This document shows positions 24,604 through 35,370 of a stretch of 64,000 nt of DNA, in pieces (positions within the stretch are counted from its first letter, which is position 1; every line of letters starts with the position of its first letter). Source of the stretch: Nocardioides sp. Root122 (lineage in GTDB: Bacteria > Actinomycetota > Actinomycetes > Propionibacteriales > Nocardioidaceae). Below the pieces are notes generated by a model. That model worked only from the letters and a program-made list of their open reading frames with translations. It ran no database searches and was not told the origin of the DNA. The stretch spans positions 124,001 to 188,000 of the forward strand of contig NZ_LMDE01000011.1 of NCBI RefSeq assembly GCF_001425025.1, written 5' to 3'. Made by a program: the position numbers and the translations under genes.

Positions 24604-25519
24604 GGGCCAGCTCCACCACGTCATCGGCACAGCCCCAGCTCACCGTCACGCCGCAACCGCCGTGCCCGTAGCAGTGGATGACGTCGTCCTCGCGCTCCAG
24701 CCGCACCGTGGCGCGACTGGGCCGGAGGCCGACCTTGTGGCGCAGGACGCGGGCGCCGGCGAGACGCGGTTCGATCCGCGCGGCCCGCTCGAGGATCGTC
24801 CGGGCGGTGGCCGGGTCCGGCGTCCGGCTCCACTCCGCCTCGATCGCGGTCCCACCGAGCACGACGTCCCTGCTGCGCGGCACGATGTAGGTCGGCGTCT
24901 CCGACTCGATCCACCAGTGGTCGAGCCCCACCTGCTCGACCAGCACGACCTGTCCGCGCACCGGCGCCACGGTGTGGTCGGCCCCGAGCAGCCGCGACCC
25001 GATGCCGCTCGCGTTGACGACCATGGCGTCGGTGTCGGGCAGGGCGGAGAGGTTCATCCGGGTGATCGTGCCGCCCAGCGCCTCGACACGGGCGGCGAGC
25101 CAACGAAGGTAGACCGGCATCTCGACCACAGGGGTCCGCATGGTCAGCCCCGATGCGTAGCCGGACGGCAGGCTCGTCTCCTGGTCCGGGCCGGCGCCCG
25201 GCGGCAGCGCGTCGCGCCACCAGACGTCACCGCCGGCCTCGCGGAACAGCTCGGTGCCGGTGCGCATCACGACGCCGCTCGACTCGTCCTCGCACAGCGT
25301 CGCGAAGACGTCGTACGCCGACCGCGCCCAGCGCACCACGTGCTCCTGCGGCTTCGCGTACGGCGACCACACCGCCGCCGCGATCGCCGACGTCGTCTCC
25401 AACGGCAGGTCGCGCGCCACCACGTCGACGCGGTGGCCGGCCTCGAGCAGCCGGACGGCACACGTCAACCCGACCACGCCGGCCCCGACCACGATGACGC
25501 GCTGCTCGGAGGTGGGCAT
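24596..25519 (-). CDS. FAD-dependent D-amino-acid oxidase family protein
   Basis: A 307-residue flavoprotein of the D-amino-acid oxidase group. The FAD-binding motif VIVVGAGVVGLTCAVRLLEAG is at residues 8-28, and the pattern ends with CYGHGGCGVTVSWGCA near the C-terminus, as in DAO enzymes. Arg residues for substrate carboxylate binding are plausible in VGLRPSR. The reaction would oxidise D-amino acids to keto acids with hydrogen peroxide. It lies between ecm and the phosphatase on the same strand, 21 bases after ecm. Confidence 0.85.
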   Translation of the reverse strand: MPTSEQRVIVVGAGVVGLTCAVRLLEAGHRVDVVARDLPLETTSAIAAAVWSPYAKPQEHVVRWARSAYDVFATLCEDESSGVVMRTGTELFREAGGDVWWRDALPPGAGPDQETSLPSGYASGLTMRTPVVEMPVYLRWLAARVEALGGTITRMNLSALPDTDAMVVNASGIGSRLLGADHTVAPVRGQVVLVEQVGLDHWWIESETPTYIVPRSRDVVLGGTAIEAEWSRTPDPATARTILERAARIEPRLAGARVLRHKVGLRPSRATVRLEREDDVIHCYGHGGCGVTVSWGCADDVVELARG

Positions 25520-25540
25520 GGGCGAGAGTCTGCCAGCAGG

Positions 25541-27553
25541 TCAGTCCAGGCCGTTGGCCTTGCGGATGACGTCGACGAAGCCGCCCATGATCTCGGTGAG
25601 GCCGAAGTCCTTGGGCGTGTAGACCGCGGCGACACCCCGCTCGATCAGCGCCTTGGCGTCGGACGCCGGGATGATGCCGCCGACGATGACGGGCAGGTCG
25701 CCGAGCCCAGCGGCCTCCAGGCCGTCGAGGACGTCGGGCACCAGCTCCATGTGCGAGCCGGACAGGATCGACAGTCCGACCAGGTGCACGTCCTCGGCCA
25801 CGGCGGCGGCGACGATCTGCTCCGGGGTGAGACGGATGCCCTGGTAGATGACCTCGAAGCCCGCGTCGCGTGCCCGCACGGCGACCTGCTCGGCCCCGTT
25901 GGAGTGCCCGTCGAGACCCGGCTTGCCCACCAGCACGCGCAGGCGGCCGCCCAGCTCCTCGCCGGTCGCCCTGACCCGCTCACGCACCGCGCTGAGCTCG
26001 GCGCCCGCGTCGGCGACGCCGACGGCGCCGGAGACGCCGGTGGGCGCGCGGAACTCGCCGAAGACCTCACGGAGCGTGCCCGCCCACTCCCCCGTCGTCG
26101 CGCCAGCGCGAGCGGCCACCAGCGTGGGGTGCATCAGGTTGGCGTCGGTCGTGGCGGCCTCGGCCAGGGCCTGCAGTGCCGCGGCGACCTCGGCCTCGTC
26201 CCGCTGCGCCTTCCAGGCCGCGACGGAGTCGAGCGCGGACTGCTCGGCAGCCGGGTCCGCGGCCATGATCGCGCCGTCCAGGTCGGCGGTCAGCGGCGAC
26301 GGCTCGGTCGTCTCGAACCTGTTCACGCCGACGATGACCTCCTCGCCCGACTCGATGCGCGCCCGGCGGGCGGCGTGGGCCGAGACGAGGTTCTGCTTCA
26401 TGTAACCGGACTCGACAGCGGCGATCGCGCCGCCCATCTCCTGCACCCGGTCGATCTCGGCCCTGGCACCCTCGACGAGCTCGGCGACCTTGGCCTCGAT
26501 GACGTGGCTACCGGCGAAGATGTCGTCGTACTCCAGCAGGTCGGACTCGAAGGCGAGGACCTGCTGGAACCGCAGCGACCACTGCTGGTCCCACGGGCGG
26601 GGCAGCCCGAGGGCCTCGTTCCAGGCAGGCAGCTGCACCGCGCGGGCGCGGGCGTCCTTCGACAGCGTCACGCCGAGCATCTCGAGCACGATCCGTTGCA
26701 CGTTGTTCTCCGGCTGCGCCTCGGTCAGGCCGAGCGAGTTGACCTGCACGCCGTAACGGAACCGGCGCATCTTGGGGTCGGTGACGCCGTAGCGCTCGCG
26801 GGTGATCTCGTCCCACAGCTGGACGAAGGCCCGCATCTTGCAGGTCTCCTCGATGAACCGCACGCCGGCGTTGACGAAGAAGGAGATGCGGCCGACGACC
26901 TTCTCGAAGTCGTCGTCGGAGACCTGTCCGGACGCCTTGACCTGGTCGAGCACGGCGATCGCGGTGCAGAGTGAGTAGGCCAGCTCCTGCACCGGCGTCG
27001 CGCCGGCCTCCTGCAGGTGGTAGCTGCAGATGTTGATGGGGTTCCACTTCGGGATCTCGTGGACCGTGTAGGCGATCATGTCGGCGATCAGGCGCAGGGA
27101 CGCCTCGGGACCGAAGACGTAGGTCCCCCGGGAGAGGTACTCCTTGATGATGTCGTTCTGCGTGGTGCCGGCGAGCTGGTGGGCGACTTCGTCGGGCGTG
27201 AGGTCGGGGTTCTGCTCCTCGGCGACGACCTGGTACATCGCGAGCAGCCACATCGCGGTCGCGTTGATCGTCATGGAGGTGTTCATCCCGGTGAGCGGGA
27301 TGTCGGCGAACAGCTTGCGCATCTCGCCCAGGTGCGGGACGGGGACGCCGACCTTGCCGACCTCACCCCGGCTGAGCGGGCTGTCCGGGTCGTAGCCGGT
27401 CTGGGTGGGCAGGTCGAACGCCACGCTGAGCCCGGTCTGGCCCTTGGCAAGGTTGGTGCGGTAGAGCGCGTTGGACGCCTCGGCCGTGGAGTGGCCGGCG
27501 TACGTGCGCATCACCCAGGGGCGGTCCTTGGCGGGCCGATCGGTGTCGCTCAT
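25541..27553 (-). CDS. ecm: Ethylmalonyl-CoA mutase
   Basis: A 670-residue adenosylcobalamin-dependent mutase in one chain, matching Ecm/MeaA in length. The N-terminal catalytic barrel begins with [17 protein letters not shown] and contains [18 protein letters not shown]. The C-terminal cobalamin domain has the base-off motif [11 protein letters not shown] followed by GLSILSGSH. It converts ethylmalonyl-CoA to methylsuccinyl-CoA; methylmalonyl-CoA mutase is the alternative, but ccr in the window and the single-chain MeaA form favour Ecm. The ATG lies 6 bases after TACCCT (27565-27560), with GTGACT as -35, so it is probably leaderless. A palindrome similar to the ccr site lies in the promoter spacer. 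Confidence 0.92.
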   Translation of the reverse strand: MSDTDRPAKDRPWVMRTYAGHSTAEASNALYRTNLAKGQTGLSVAFDLPTQTGYDPDSPLSRGEVGKVGVPVPHLGEMRKLFADIPLTGMNTSMTINATAMWLLAMYQVVAEEQNPDLTPDEVAHQLAGTTQNDIIKEYLSRGTYVFGPEASLRLIADMIAYTVHEIPKWNPINICSYHLQEAGATPVQELAYSLCTAIAVLDQVKASGQVSDDDFEKVVGRISFFVNAGVRFIEETCKMRAFVQLWDEITRERYGVTDPKMRRFRYGVQVNSLGLTEAQPENNVQRIVLEMLGVTLSKDARARAVQLPAWNEALGLPRPWDQQWSLRFQQVLAFESDLLEYDDIFAGSHVIEAKVAELVEGARAEIDRVQEMGGAIAAVESGYMKQNLVSAHAARRARIESGEEVIVGVNRFETTEPSPLTADLDGAIMAADPAAEQSALDSVAAWKAQRDEAEVAAALQALAEAATTDANLMHPTLVAARAGATTGEWAGTLREVFGEFRAPTGVSGAVGVADAGAELSAVRERVRATGEELGGRLRVLVGKPGLDGHSNGAEQVAVRARDAGFEVIYQGIRLTPEQIVAAAVAEDVHLVGLSILSGSHMELVPDVLDGLEAAGLGDLPVIVGGIIPASDAKALIERGVAAVYTPKDFGLTEIMGGFVDVIRKANGLD

Positions 27554-27572
27554 GGCGACAGGGTAGGACGCG

Positions 27573-27588
27573 GTTACCCGGGAGTCAC
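27573..27588. promoter_or_regulatory. Palindrome in the ecm promoter
   Basis: GTTACCCGGGAGTCAC (symmetric pattern GTnACnCnnGnGTnAC) overlaps the -35 and spacer of the ecm promoter. It matches the ccr upstream sequence at 10 of 16 positions, including the GTTACnCG half-site. It may bind the same regulator. Confidence 0.4.
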
Positions 27589-27618
27589 CGGGCTGGACGT
27601 GTGACGGATGCCTCAGGC

Positions 27619-27924
27619 TCAGGCGGTGGCGGCGACCCGCTCGACCTCGATGGCGTGGGCCAGGCGGGCGAGGTGGGCCATCCGGCGCACGGCCGGGCCG
27701 GGGTTGCGCACGGTGAGGTGGTGGCCGCTCAGCCACGCGTGCCTGGTGGCCACCGCGAGCAGGCGCAGGGCGGTCAGGTCGATCGTCGACACCTCGGTCA
27801 TGTCGATGACCAGGTCGTCACGGCCCTCGAGGTGCTCGTAGATCGCGTTGCGGACCTCCCACGTGCTGCGCACGTCGAACGCGCCGTGCAGGACCAGGAT
27901 GTTCCCGTCCGAGACGATGTCCAT
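27619..27924 (-). CDS. STAS-domain anti-sigma-factor antagonist-like protein
   Basis: A 101-residue STAS domain related to SpoIIAA/RsbV. The strand-helix pattern is complete: ILVLHGAFDV, then NAIYEHLEG, then LVIDMTEVSTIDLTALRLL. In RsbV-type proteins the phosphorylated Ser sits in a DSSG-like turn; here that turn reads DLTA, so a Thr would be the acceptor if there is one. GAGGAG precedes the ATG. No anti-sigma kinase or sigma gene is beside it. It is divergent from the corrinoid adenosyltransferase gene, 132 bases away. Confidence 0.8.
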   Translation of the reverse strand: MDIVSDGNILVLHGAFDVRSTWEVRNAIYEHLEGRDDLVIDMTEVSTIDLTALRLLAVATRHAWLSGHHLTVRNPGPAVRRMAHLARLAHAIEVERVAATA

Positions 27925-28056
27925 CTGGTGCTCCTCACTGACGTCCCCCGACGCCAGGCCCGTGACCGCTGTCACTCCTACGACGCATGTGTACCCCATC
28001 GGGTTGCATCGATGCCTCACCTTTTCGGCGAGTCCCCGCCAAGTAGGCTCCGCCGC

Positions 28057-28641
28057 ATGGTCAACCTGACGCGCATCTACACCCGCACCGGCGACGCCGG
28101 CCGGACCCGGCTCGGCGACATGAGCGAGACGGGGAAGACCGACCTGCGCCTGGAGGCCTACGCGTGCGTCGACGAGGGCAACGCCCACATCGGGGTGGCG
28201 GTGGCGCACAGCGCCGTGGACGGCAGTCTCGGGGACGACGTCGTCACCGTGCTGACGCGGATCCAGAACGACCTCTTCGACGTGGGCGCCGACCTGTCCA
28301 CGCCGGTCGTCCCCGACCCGAAGTACCCCCCGCTGCGCGTCGAGCAGGACTACGTGGACCGGCTCGAGGCCTGGTGCGACCACTACAACGAGTCGCTCCC
28401 CGCGCTGCGGTCGTTCATCCTCAACGGGGGCAGCGTCGGCGCCGCCCACCTCCACGTCGCGCGCACCGTCGTACGCCGTGCCGAGCGGGCCGCCTGGGCG
28501 GCGTGGGAGGAGCACGAGGCGAGCATGAACCCGCTGGCGATCACCTACCTCAACCGCCTCTCCGACCTGCTCTTCATCCTCGCCCGCCACGCCAACCGCG
28601 AGAACGGCGACGTGCTGTGGGTGCCCGGCGGCGAGCGCTGA
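28057..28641 (+). CDS. PduO-type corrinoid adenosyltransferase
   Basis: A 194-residue ATP:cob(I)alamin adenosyltransferase that makes adenosylcobalamin, the cofactor needed by Ecm. The N-terminal ATP loop reads TRTGDAGRTRLGD, and helices with VRRAERAAW and NRLSDLLFILARHAN carry the conserved Arg, Asp and Asn residues. The length is normal for a bacterial PduO/MMAB-type trimer. The ATG lies 7 bases after TAGGCT (28044-28049), so it is probably leaderless. It lies close to ecm, though on the opposite strand. Confidence 0.93.
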   Translation: MVNLTRIYTRTGDAGRTRLGDMSETGKTDLRLEAYACVDEGNAHIGVAVAHSAVDGSLGDDVVTVLTRIQNDLFDVGADLSTPVVPDPKYPPLRVEQDYVDRLEAWCDHYNESLPALRSFILNGGSVGAAHLHVARTVVRRAERAAWAAWEEHEASMNPLAITYLNRLSDLLFILARHANRENGDVLWVPGGER

Positions 28642-28733
28642 CCTCGTCACACCATCGGATTCCCGCCCGGGACCGGTGGCACGTGTCCCACAATGGTGCG
28701 GACCGGTCCTGATCAATCTCGGAGGAGACAGAC

Positions 28734-29711
28734 GTGTCCGCGCAGCCCACCTTCGCCTCGGCGGCGAGGTCAACGATGCCCCCCTTGGTCGGGGTGTCGA
28801 CCTTCGACGAAGCTTCCCGCCTGGTGCTGGACTACCTCCAGGAGCAGGTGCCGATGGACTTCTGGACCGTCTCGCGGGTGATCGACGGGCGGCAGGTCTA
28901 CCTCGACGTCACTCCCAACGAGCTGGACCTCGCCGTCGGCGACGGCCCCTCGTGGAAGGAGTCGCTCTGCCACTCCATGTGGGAGCGGGGCGGCCCGCGG
29001 GTCGTCCCCGACGTGTCGCAGGTCCCGCAGTACGCCGGGAACACGGCGGCACGTGACCTCTCCGTCGCCAGCTATGTCGGCATCCCGCTCTTCAACGAGG
29101 ACAACACGCTCTTCGGCACGGTGTGCGGCATCGACACCTCGGTGCGGGGCGACGCGTTCGCCGACCTCGAGCCCCAGCTGGAGCTGCTCGGCCAGATGCT
29201 GTCCGTGGTCCGCAACCTCGACGCCCAGGGGGTCTGGCTCTCGCGCCAGCTCGAGGCGACCCTGCAGGAGGCCGAGACCGACGTGCTGACCGGCCTGCGC
29301 AACCGTCCGGCCTGGCGCCGGGCGTGCGAGGTCGAGGAGGCCCGCCACCACCGGCTGGGGGACCAGGCGAGCATCGTGGTCCTCGATGTCGACGGGCTCA
29401 AGCAGGTCAACGACCACGAGGGCCACGCAGCCGGCGACGCGCTGCTGCAACACATGGCCACCGTGGTCCGGACGTCCTGCCGGCGCACCGACGTGGTGGC
29501 CCGGCTGGGGGGCGACGAGTTCGCCGTCCTCTGCCCGCAGACCACGGCCGGCGGGGTCACCCACCTCGTCAAGCGGCTGCGCGAGGAGCTCGCCGCCGTC
29601 GGACTCTCCGCGAGCATCGGCGCAGCGACGCTGGAGCAGGCGGGGACGATCACCGAGACCGAGGCCAAGGCCGACGCCGCGATGTACGCCGACAAGCGCG
29701 CCCGCCGCTGA
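28734..29711 (+). CDS. GAF-GGDEF diguanylate cyclase
   Basis: A 325-residue cytoplasmic protein. A GAF-type sensor spans about residues 15-165 (SKELCHSMW-like region, ASYVGIPLFNEDNTLFGTVCG). A GGDEF domain spans residues 180-322, with the intact active site GGDEF preceded at the standard spacing by RRTD, a product-inhibition site (RxxD). It should make cyclic di-GMP. The GTG start has GGAGGAG at a good distance. It has no EAL domain. The GAF ligand is unknown. A convergent MFS gene follows across a hairpin. Confidence 0.92.
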   Translation: MSAQPTFASAARSTMPPLVGVSTFDEASRLVLDYLQEQVPMDFWTVSRVIDGRQVYLDVTPNELDLAVGDGPSWKESLCHSMWERGGPRVVPDVSQVPQYAGNTAARDLSVASYVGIPLFNEDNTLFGTVCGIDTSVRGDAFADLEPQLELLGQMLSVVRNLDAQGVWLSRQLEATLQEAETDVLTGLRNRPAWRRACEVEEARHHRLGDQASIVVLDVDGLKQVNDHEGHAAGDALLQHMATVVRTSCRRTDVVARLGGDEFAVLCPQTTAGGVTHLVKRLREELAAVGLSASIGAATLEQAGTITETEAKADAAMYADKRARR

Positions 29712-29718
29712 ACCTCGA

Positions 29719-29746
29719 CAGGTGACCGCACGACCCGGGTCACCTG
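29719..29746. terminator. Hairpin between convergent genes
   Basis: CAGGTGACC (29719-29727) and GGTCACCTG (29738-29746) form a perfect 9-base stem. It lies between the ends of the GGDEF gene and the MFS gene and can act in either direction; no long T-run is present. Confidence 0.55.
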
Positions 29747-29789
29747 CGTCCCCGTCGGCGCTTCGTGCCGCCTCCGCCCGGGGTGACTC

Positions 29790-30956
29790 CTAGCGCGCTG
29801 CGGCGGCCGGGCTCCGCTGCTCGCGGGCCGACGGCACCACGAGCGCGGCGGGCATCAGCAGCACGGCGACGACCAGCAGCGCCTTGAGCGTGCCGACCTG
29901 GTCGCCGACGAAGCCGAGGAACGGCGGCCCGGCCAGGAAGGCGGCGTAGCCGATCGTCGAGACCACGCTCACGCGCGACGCGGCGCGGACCGGGTCGTCG
30001 GCCGCGGCGCTCATCCCGACCGGGAAGCCGAGGGACGCACCGACGCCCCACAGCACGATGCCGAGGACGACGAGGGCCGGCTGGTCGGCGAACACGATCA
30101 GCAGCACGCCGGCGCCCGCGAGGGCCATGGTGCTCCAGAGCACGGCCACCCGTCCGAACCGGTCGATCAGCCCGGTCCCGAGGAAGCGGCCCACGGTCAT
30201 GGCGAGCACGAAGACGGCGAAGCCGGCCACGCCCACCGCGTGGGAGACGTCGTGGCCGTCGACGAGGGCGACCGCCAGCCAGTCGTTGGCGGTGCCCTCG
30301 GTCATCGCGAGGGCGAGCACCATCACGCCGATGAGCAGGGTCCGGGGCTCGAGCCAGGCGCGTGCGGCCGAGACGCCCTGCTCCTCGTGGGCCTCGGCGA
30401 CCGGCAGGAACGACGGGGAGGTGCGGATGACCAGGAGCACCGCGACCAGCACGATGACGACGAGGTGCACCGACGACGGCACGGAGAGCTCGATCAGCAG
30501 GGCGCCCAGCAGCGCGCCGACCACCGTGCCGGCGCTGAAGCCGGCGTGGAACCGGGGCATCACGGTGCGTCGCAGGCCACGCTCGACCTCGGCCCCCTCG
30601 ACGTTCATCGCCACGTCCCACACGCCGATGCCGAGGCCGTAGACGAAGAGCCCGCCGACCGTCACGGCCAGCACGTGACCCAGGCCCAGAGCCGCGACCA
30701 GCATCCCCAGGGTGGCCGCGGCAGCGCCGAAGCGCACGATGCGCACGGTGCCCCACCGGTTGATGAGGGCGCCGCTCGTCGGGAGCGCCAGCACGGAGCC
30801 CAGCGCGATGGCCAGCAGCACCAGGCCGAGCCCGCCGTTGGAGAGGTCGAAGCTCGACCTGACCTCCGGGATGCGCGATACCCAGCTGGAGAACACGAGG
30901 CCGTTCAGGAAGAACGACAGCCCGACGGCGTTGCGGGCGGCAGTCAGGGTGGGCAC
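29790..30956 (-). CDS. MFS transporter next to a LacI regulator
   Basis: A 388-residue permease with twelve helices, similar to the fucose-permease/YbjJ-like MFS group: GLSFFLNGLVFSSWVSRIPEVR near the start, a loop 2-3 equivalent NRWGTVRIVR, and NVEGAEVERGL after helix 4. The substrate is unknown. The GTG at 30954-30956 has GAGGAG upstream. It is divergent from a LacI-type gene, with an operator-like palindrome between, so a sugar or sugar-like substrate controlled by that regulator is likely. Confidence 0.85.
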   Translation of the reverse strand: MPTLTAARNAVGLSFFLNGLVFSSWVSRIPEVRSSFDLSNGGLGLVLLAIALGSVLALPTSGALINRWGTVRIVRFGAAAATLGMLVAALGLGHVLAVTVGGLFVYGLGIGVWDVAMNVEGAEVERGLRRTVMPRFHAGFSAGTVVGALLGALLIELSVPSSVHLVVIVLVAVLLVIRTSPSFLPVAEAHEEQGVSAARAWLEPRTLLIGVMVLALAMTEGTANDWLAVALVDGHDVSHAVGVAGFAVFVLAMTVGRFLGTGLIDRFGRVAVLWSTMALAGAGVLLIVFADQPALVVLGIVLWGVGASLGFPVGMSAAADDPVRAASRVSVVSTIGYAAFLAGPPFLGFVGDQVGTLKALLVVAVLLMPAALVVPSAREQRSPAAAAR

Positions 30957-31003
30957 GGGCTCTCCTCGCGGGGTCACGTCGCCGGCGCCCGGGACGTGTC
31001 GAT

Positions 31004-31019
31004 ATCGAATCGTTTCGAT
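31004..31019. promoter_or_regulatory. LacI-type operator between MFS and lacI-like gene
   Basis: ATCGAATCGTTTCGAT is a 16-base palindrome with one mismatched pair and a central CG, the classic form of a LacI-family operator. It ends two bases before the TAACGT -10 element (31022-31027) of the regulator gene and is 48 bases from the MFS start. Confidence 0.7.
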
Positions 31020-31034
31020 GCTAACGTCTCCCCC

Positions 31035-32021
31035 GTGTCCGGTCCAACTCGCTCGGGGTCCCGCGCGCCCACCCTGGCCGACGTGGCCGCCGCCGCCGGG
31101 GTCTCGCTGTCGACGGCGTCGCTGGCGTTCTCGGGCAACAAGCCCGTCTCCGAGGCCACCCGTGCCCGCGTCCTCGCCGCGGCCTCCGCGCTCGGCTACT
31201 CCGGGCCCAACCCCCTCGCCCGCAACCTGCGGCAGGGCCGCAGCGGCGTGGTCGGCATCGCCGTCGGCCAGCTCAGCACGGCCTTCCGCGACCCGGCCGC
31301 GCTGCCGATGCTCGACGCCGTCTCCGAGGTGCTCGGCAGCGCCGGCATGGGCCTGCTGCTGATGGGCGACGACGAGGGCCACGCCCGGCTCCCCCTCGAC
31401 GCGGTCATCTACGACTTGTGCGGACGCGAGCACGGGTGGGGGCCCTACGACGACCTCGTCGCGCGGGACGTCCCCCTGGTCGTCGTCGAGGGACCGGCGT
31501 GGCCCGGCACCACCTTCATCGACGTGGAGCACCGTGCGGGGTCCGCTGCCCTCGCCGCCCACCTCCACGACCTCGGCCACCGCCGGGTGGCGCTGGTGAC
31601 CCTCGAGCAGTCGCATCCCCAGCGCGAGCGCGAGGCCGGCATCCGGCAGGTGTTCCCCGACGTGCGCGTCGTCGGGGAGTGCGCGAGCGACCTCGCGGCG
31701 GCGCAGGACCTCGTCTCGGCCTTCCTGGACACCTCCCCGGACGTGACCGCGATCGTGTGCCAGAGCGACGTGCAGGCTGCCGGGGTCGTCCTCGAGGCCA
31801 GGAGGCGCGGACTGTCCGTGCCCGGCGACCTCAGCGTCGCCGGCTTCGACGGCGTGCCGACGCCGTGGCTCGACCTGGCGCTGACCACGGTCGTGCAGCC
31901 CATCGCCGAGAAGGGGCGTACGACGGCCCAGGCGGCGCTGGCGCGCATCGCCGGCGAGCACGTCGACGACGTCGTGCTGCCCGTCGAGCTGCGGATCGGC
32001 GACTCGACCGGCCCGGCCTGA
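31035..32021 (+). CDS. LacI-family transcriptional regulator
   Basis: A 328-residue regulator. The LacI helix-turn-helix is at residues 13-33 (TLADVAAAAGVSLSTASLAF) with the hinge helix near NPLARNLRQGRSGVVGI, followed by a periplasmic-binding-type domain (ALVTLEQSHPQREREAGI, CQSDVQAAGVVLEARRRG, SVAGFDGVPTP). The GTG lies 7 bases after TAACGT, so it is probably leaderless, and the operator sits just upstream, which implies autoregulation and control of the divergent MFS gene. The inducer is unknown. It is convergent with the DUF2550 gene. Confidence 0.92.
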   Translation: MSGPTRSGSRAPTLADVAAAAGVSLSTASLAFSGNKPVSEATRARVLAAASALGYSGPNPLARNLRQGRSGVVGIAVGQLSTAFRDPAALPMLDAVSEVLGSAGMGLLLMGDDEGHARLPLDAVIYDLCGREHGWGPYDDLVARDVPLVVVEGPAWPGTTFIDVEHRAGSAALAAHLHDLGHRRVALVTLEQSHPQREREAGIRQVFPDVRVVGECASDLAAAQDLVSAFLDTSPDVTAIVCQSDVQAAGVVLEARRRGLSVPGDLSVAGFDGVPTPWLDLALTTVVQPIAEKGRTTAQAALARIAGEHVDDVVLPVELRIGDSTGPA

Positions 32022-32039
32022 CGCACCCGGGCGGACGGC

Positions 32040-32483
32040 TCAGCGGCGGTTCCAGTCAGTGCCCGGCGGACCCGACTCGAGCCACGCCTGGAAGCCGGTC
32101 AACGAGGCCTCGCTCATCGCGATCTCGAGTGGCTCGCCGGCGTAGTGGCACGACGCCACCAGGTGGCCGTCGTAGAGCGACATCTCCTCGGCGCCGGCGG
32201 GCGCACGGCGCCCGGAGTACTCGAGGTGCTGACGTGCCCAGACCCGCTTGGGCCGCGGGGACAGCGAGAAGATCCGGAACCACTCCAGGGACTGACCGGA
32301 GTAGCGGCCGATGCCGAGCAGCCAGCCGCGACCGGGGTGGTCGGTGCGCGCACGGTAGCTGAGCTCGAACGTGCCGCCGTTGCGCGCCAGGAACCGGCGC
32401 CGGACGATCAGGGAGACTCCGTAGAGCAGGGCCAGCAGAAGGGCGAGCCCGACGCCGTCGAGCATCCACTCCCAGACCGGCAT
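32040..32483 (-). CDS. DUF2550 membrane protein
   Basis: A 147-residue protein with one N-terminal transmembrane helix (VGLALLLALLYGVSLIV) followed by a basic stretch and a soluble beta-rich domain with RGWLLGIGRYSGQSLEWFRIFSLSPRPKRVW. DUF2550 proteins are found next to atpC throughout actinobacteria (Rv1312 in M. tuberculosis); function unknown. The ATG at 32481-32483 is preferred over an upstream GTG because GGAGGG lies at a suitable distance. A strong terminator separates it from atpC, so it needs its own promoter or read-through. Confidence 0.9.
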   Translation of the reverse strand: MPVWEWMLDGVGLALLLALLYGVSLIVRRRFLARNGGTFELSYRARTDHPGRGWLLGIGRYSGQSLEWFRIFSLSPRPKRVWARQHLEYSGRRAPAGAEEMSLYDGHLVASCHYAGEPLEIAMSEASLTGFQAWLESGPPGTDWNRR

Positions 32484-32506
32484 CCACACCCTCCACACGC
32501 CGACAG

Positions 32507-32548
32507 AAAAAAGGTGAGCGCACGAACCGTGTGGTTCGTGCGCTCACC
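32507..32548 (-). terminator. Intrinsic terminator of the atp operon
   Basis: A perfect 16-base stem (32513-32528 and 32533-32548) with a four-base loop, followed on the minus strand by six Ts (32512-32507). It is the most convincing intrinsic terminator in the window and lies 25 bases after the atpC stop. Confidence 0.93.
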
Positions 32549-32572
32549 CTAGCGGTCGTGCGGGAGGACCCG

Positions 32573-32979
32573 TCAGGAGGCCCGTTCCGCGGCACGGATA
32601 CGTGCCTCGGCGCGGCGTACGGCCTCCTCGGCGGCGTCGTCGTTCTCGCCGGACTCCTTGGCCCGCTCGAGGTCCTGGCGCGCCTTCTCCAGGTCGATCT
32701 CGTGCGACATCTCGGCCCGCTCGGAGAGGATCGAGACGCGGTTGTCGGCCACCGACAGGAAGCCGGCGTCGACCGCCGCGACCCAGGTCTCACCCTCGAC
32801 CGTCTGCACGTCGACGACACCCTCGATGATCGAGGAGAGCAGCGGCGCGTGGTTGGGGAGGATGCCGACGTCGCCCTCGGTCGTGCGGGCGATGACCATG
32901 GTGGCCTGGCCCGACCAGACGAGCCGGTCGGCAGCGACCAGCTCGACCTGGAGGACCTTGTCGGTCGACAGGTCAGCCA

Positions 32980-32980
<1 letters not shown>
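32573..32980 (-). CDS. atpC: ATP synthase epsilon subunit
   Basis: A 135-residue epsilon subunit of F1, the small rotor-stalk protein that couples gamma to the c-ring and inhibits hydrolysis. The N-terminal beta-sandwich (LQVELVAADRLVWSG, GDVGILPNHAPLLS) is complete, and the C-terminal helical hairpin (KARQDLERAKESGENDDAAEEAVRRAE, in two pieces) is Glu/Ala-rich. Its ATG overlaps the atpD stop by one base. It is the last gene of the operon before the terminator. Confidence 0.96.
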
Positions 32981-35366
<2,386 letters not shown>

Positions 35367-35370
35367 GGCG

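Noticed and set aside
24662..26974. Long plus-strand frame opposite the amino-acid oxidase and ecm genes
   Set aside because: Shadow frame; the minus-strand genes have clear motifs and good starts.
27925..28056. SigB-type promoter (GGGTAC) before the STAS gene
   Set aside because: A GGGTAC-like -10 is present on the minus strand but no GTTT-type -35 lies at the right distance.
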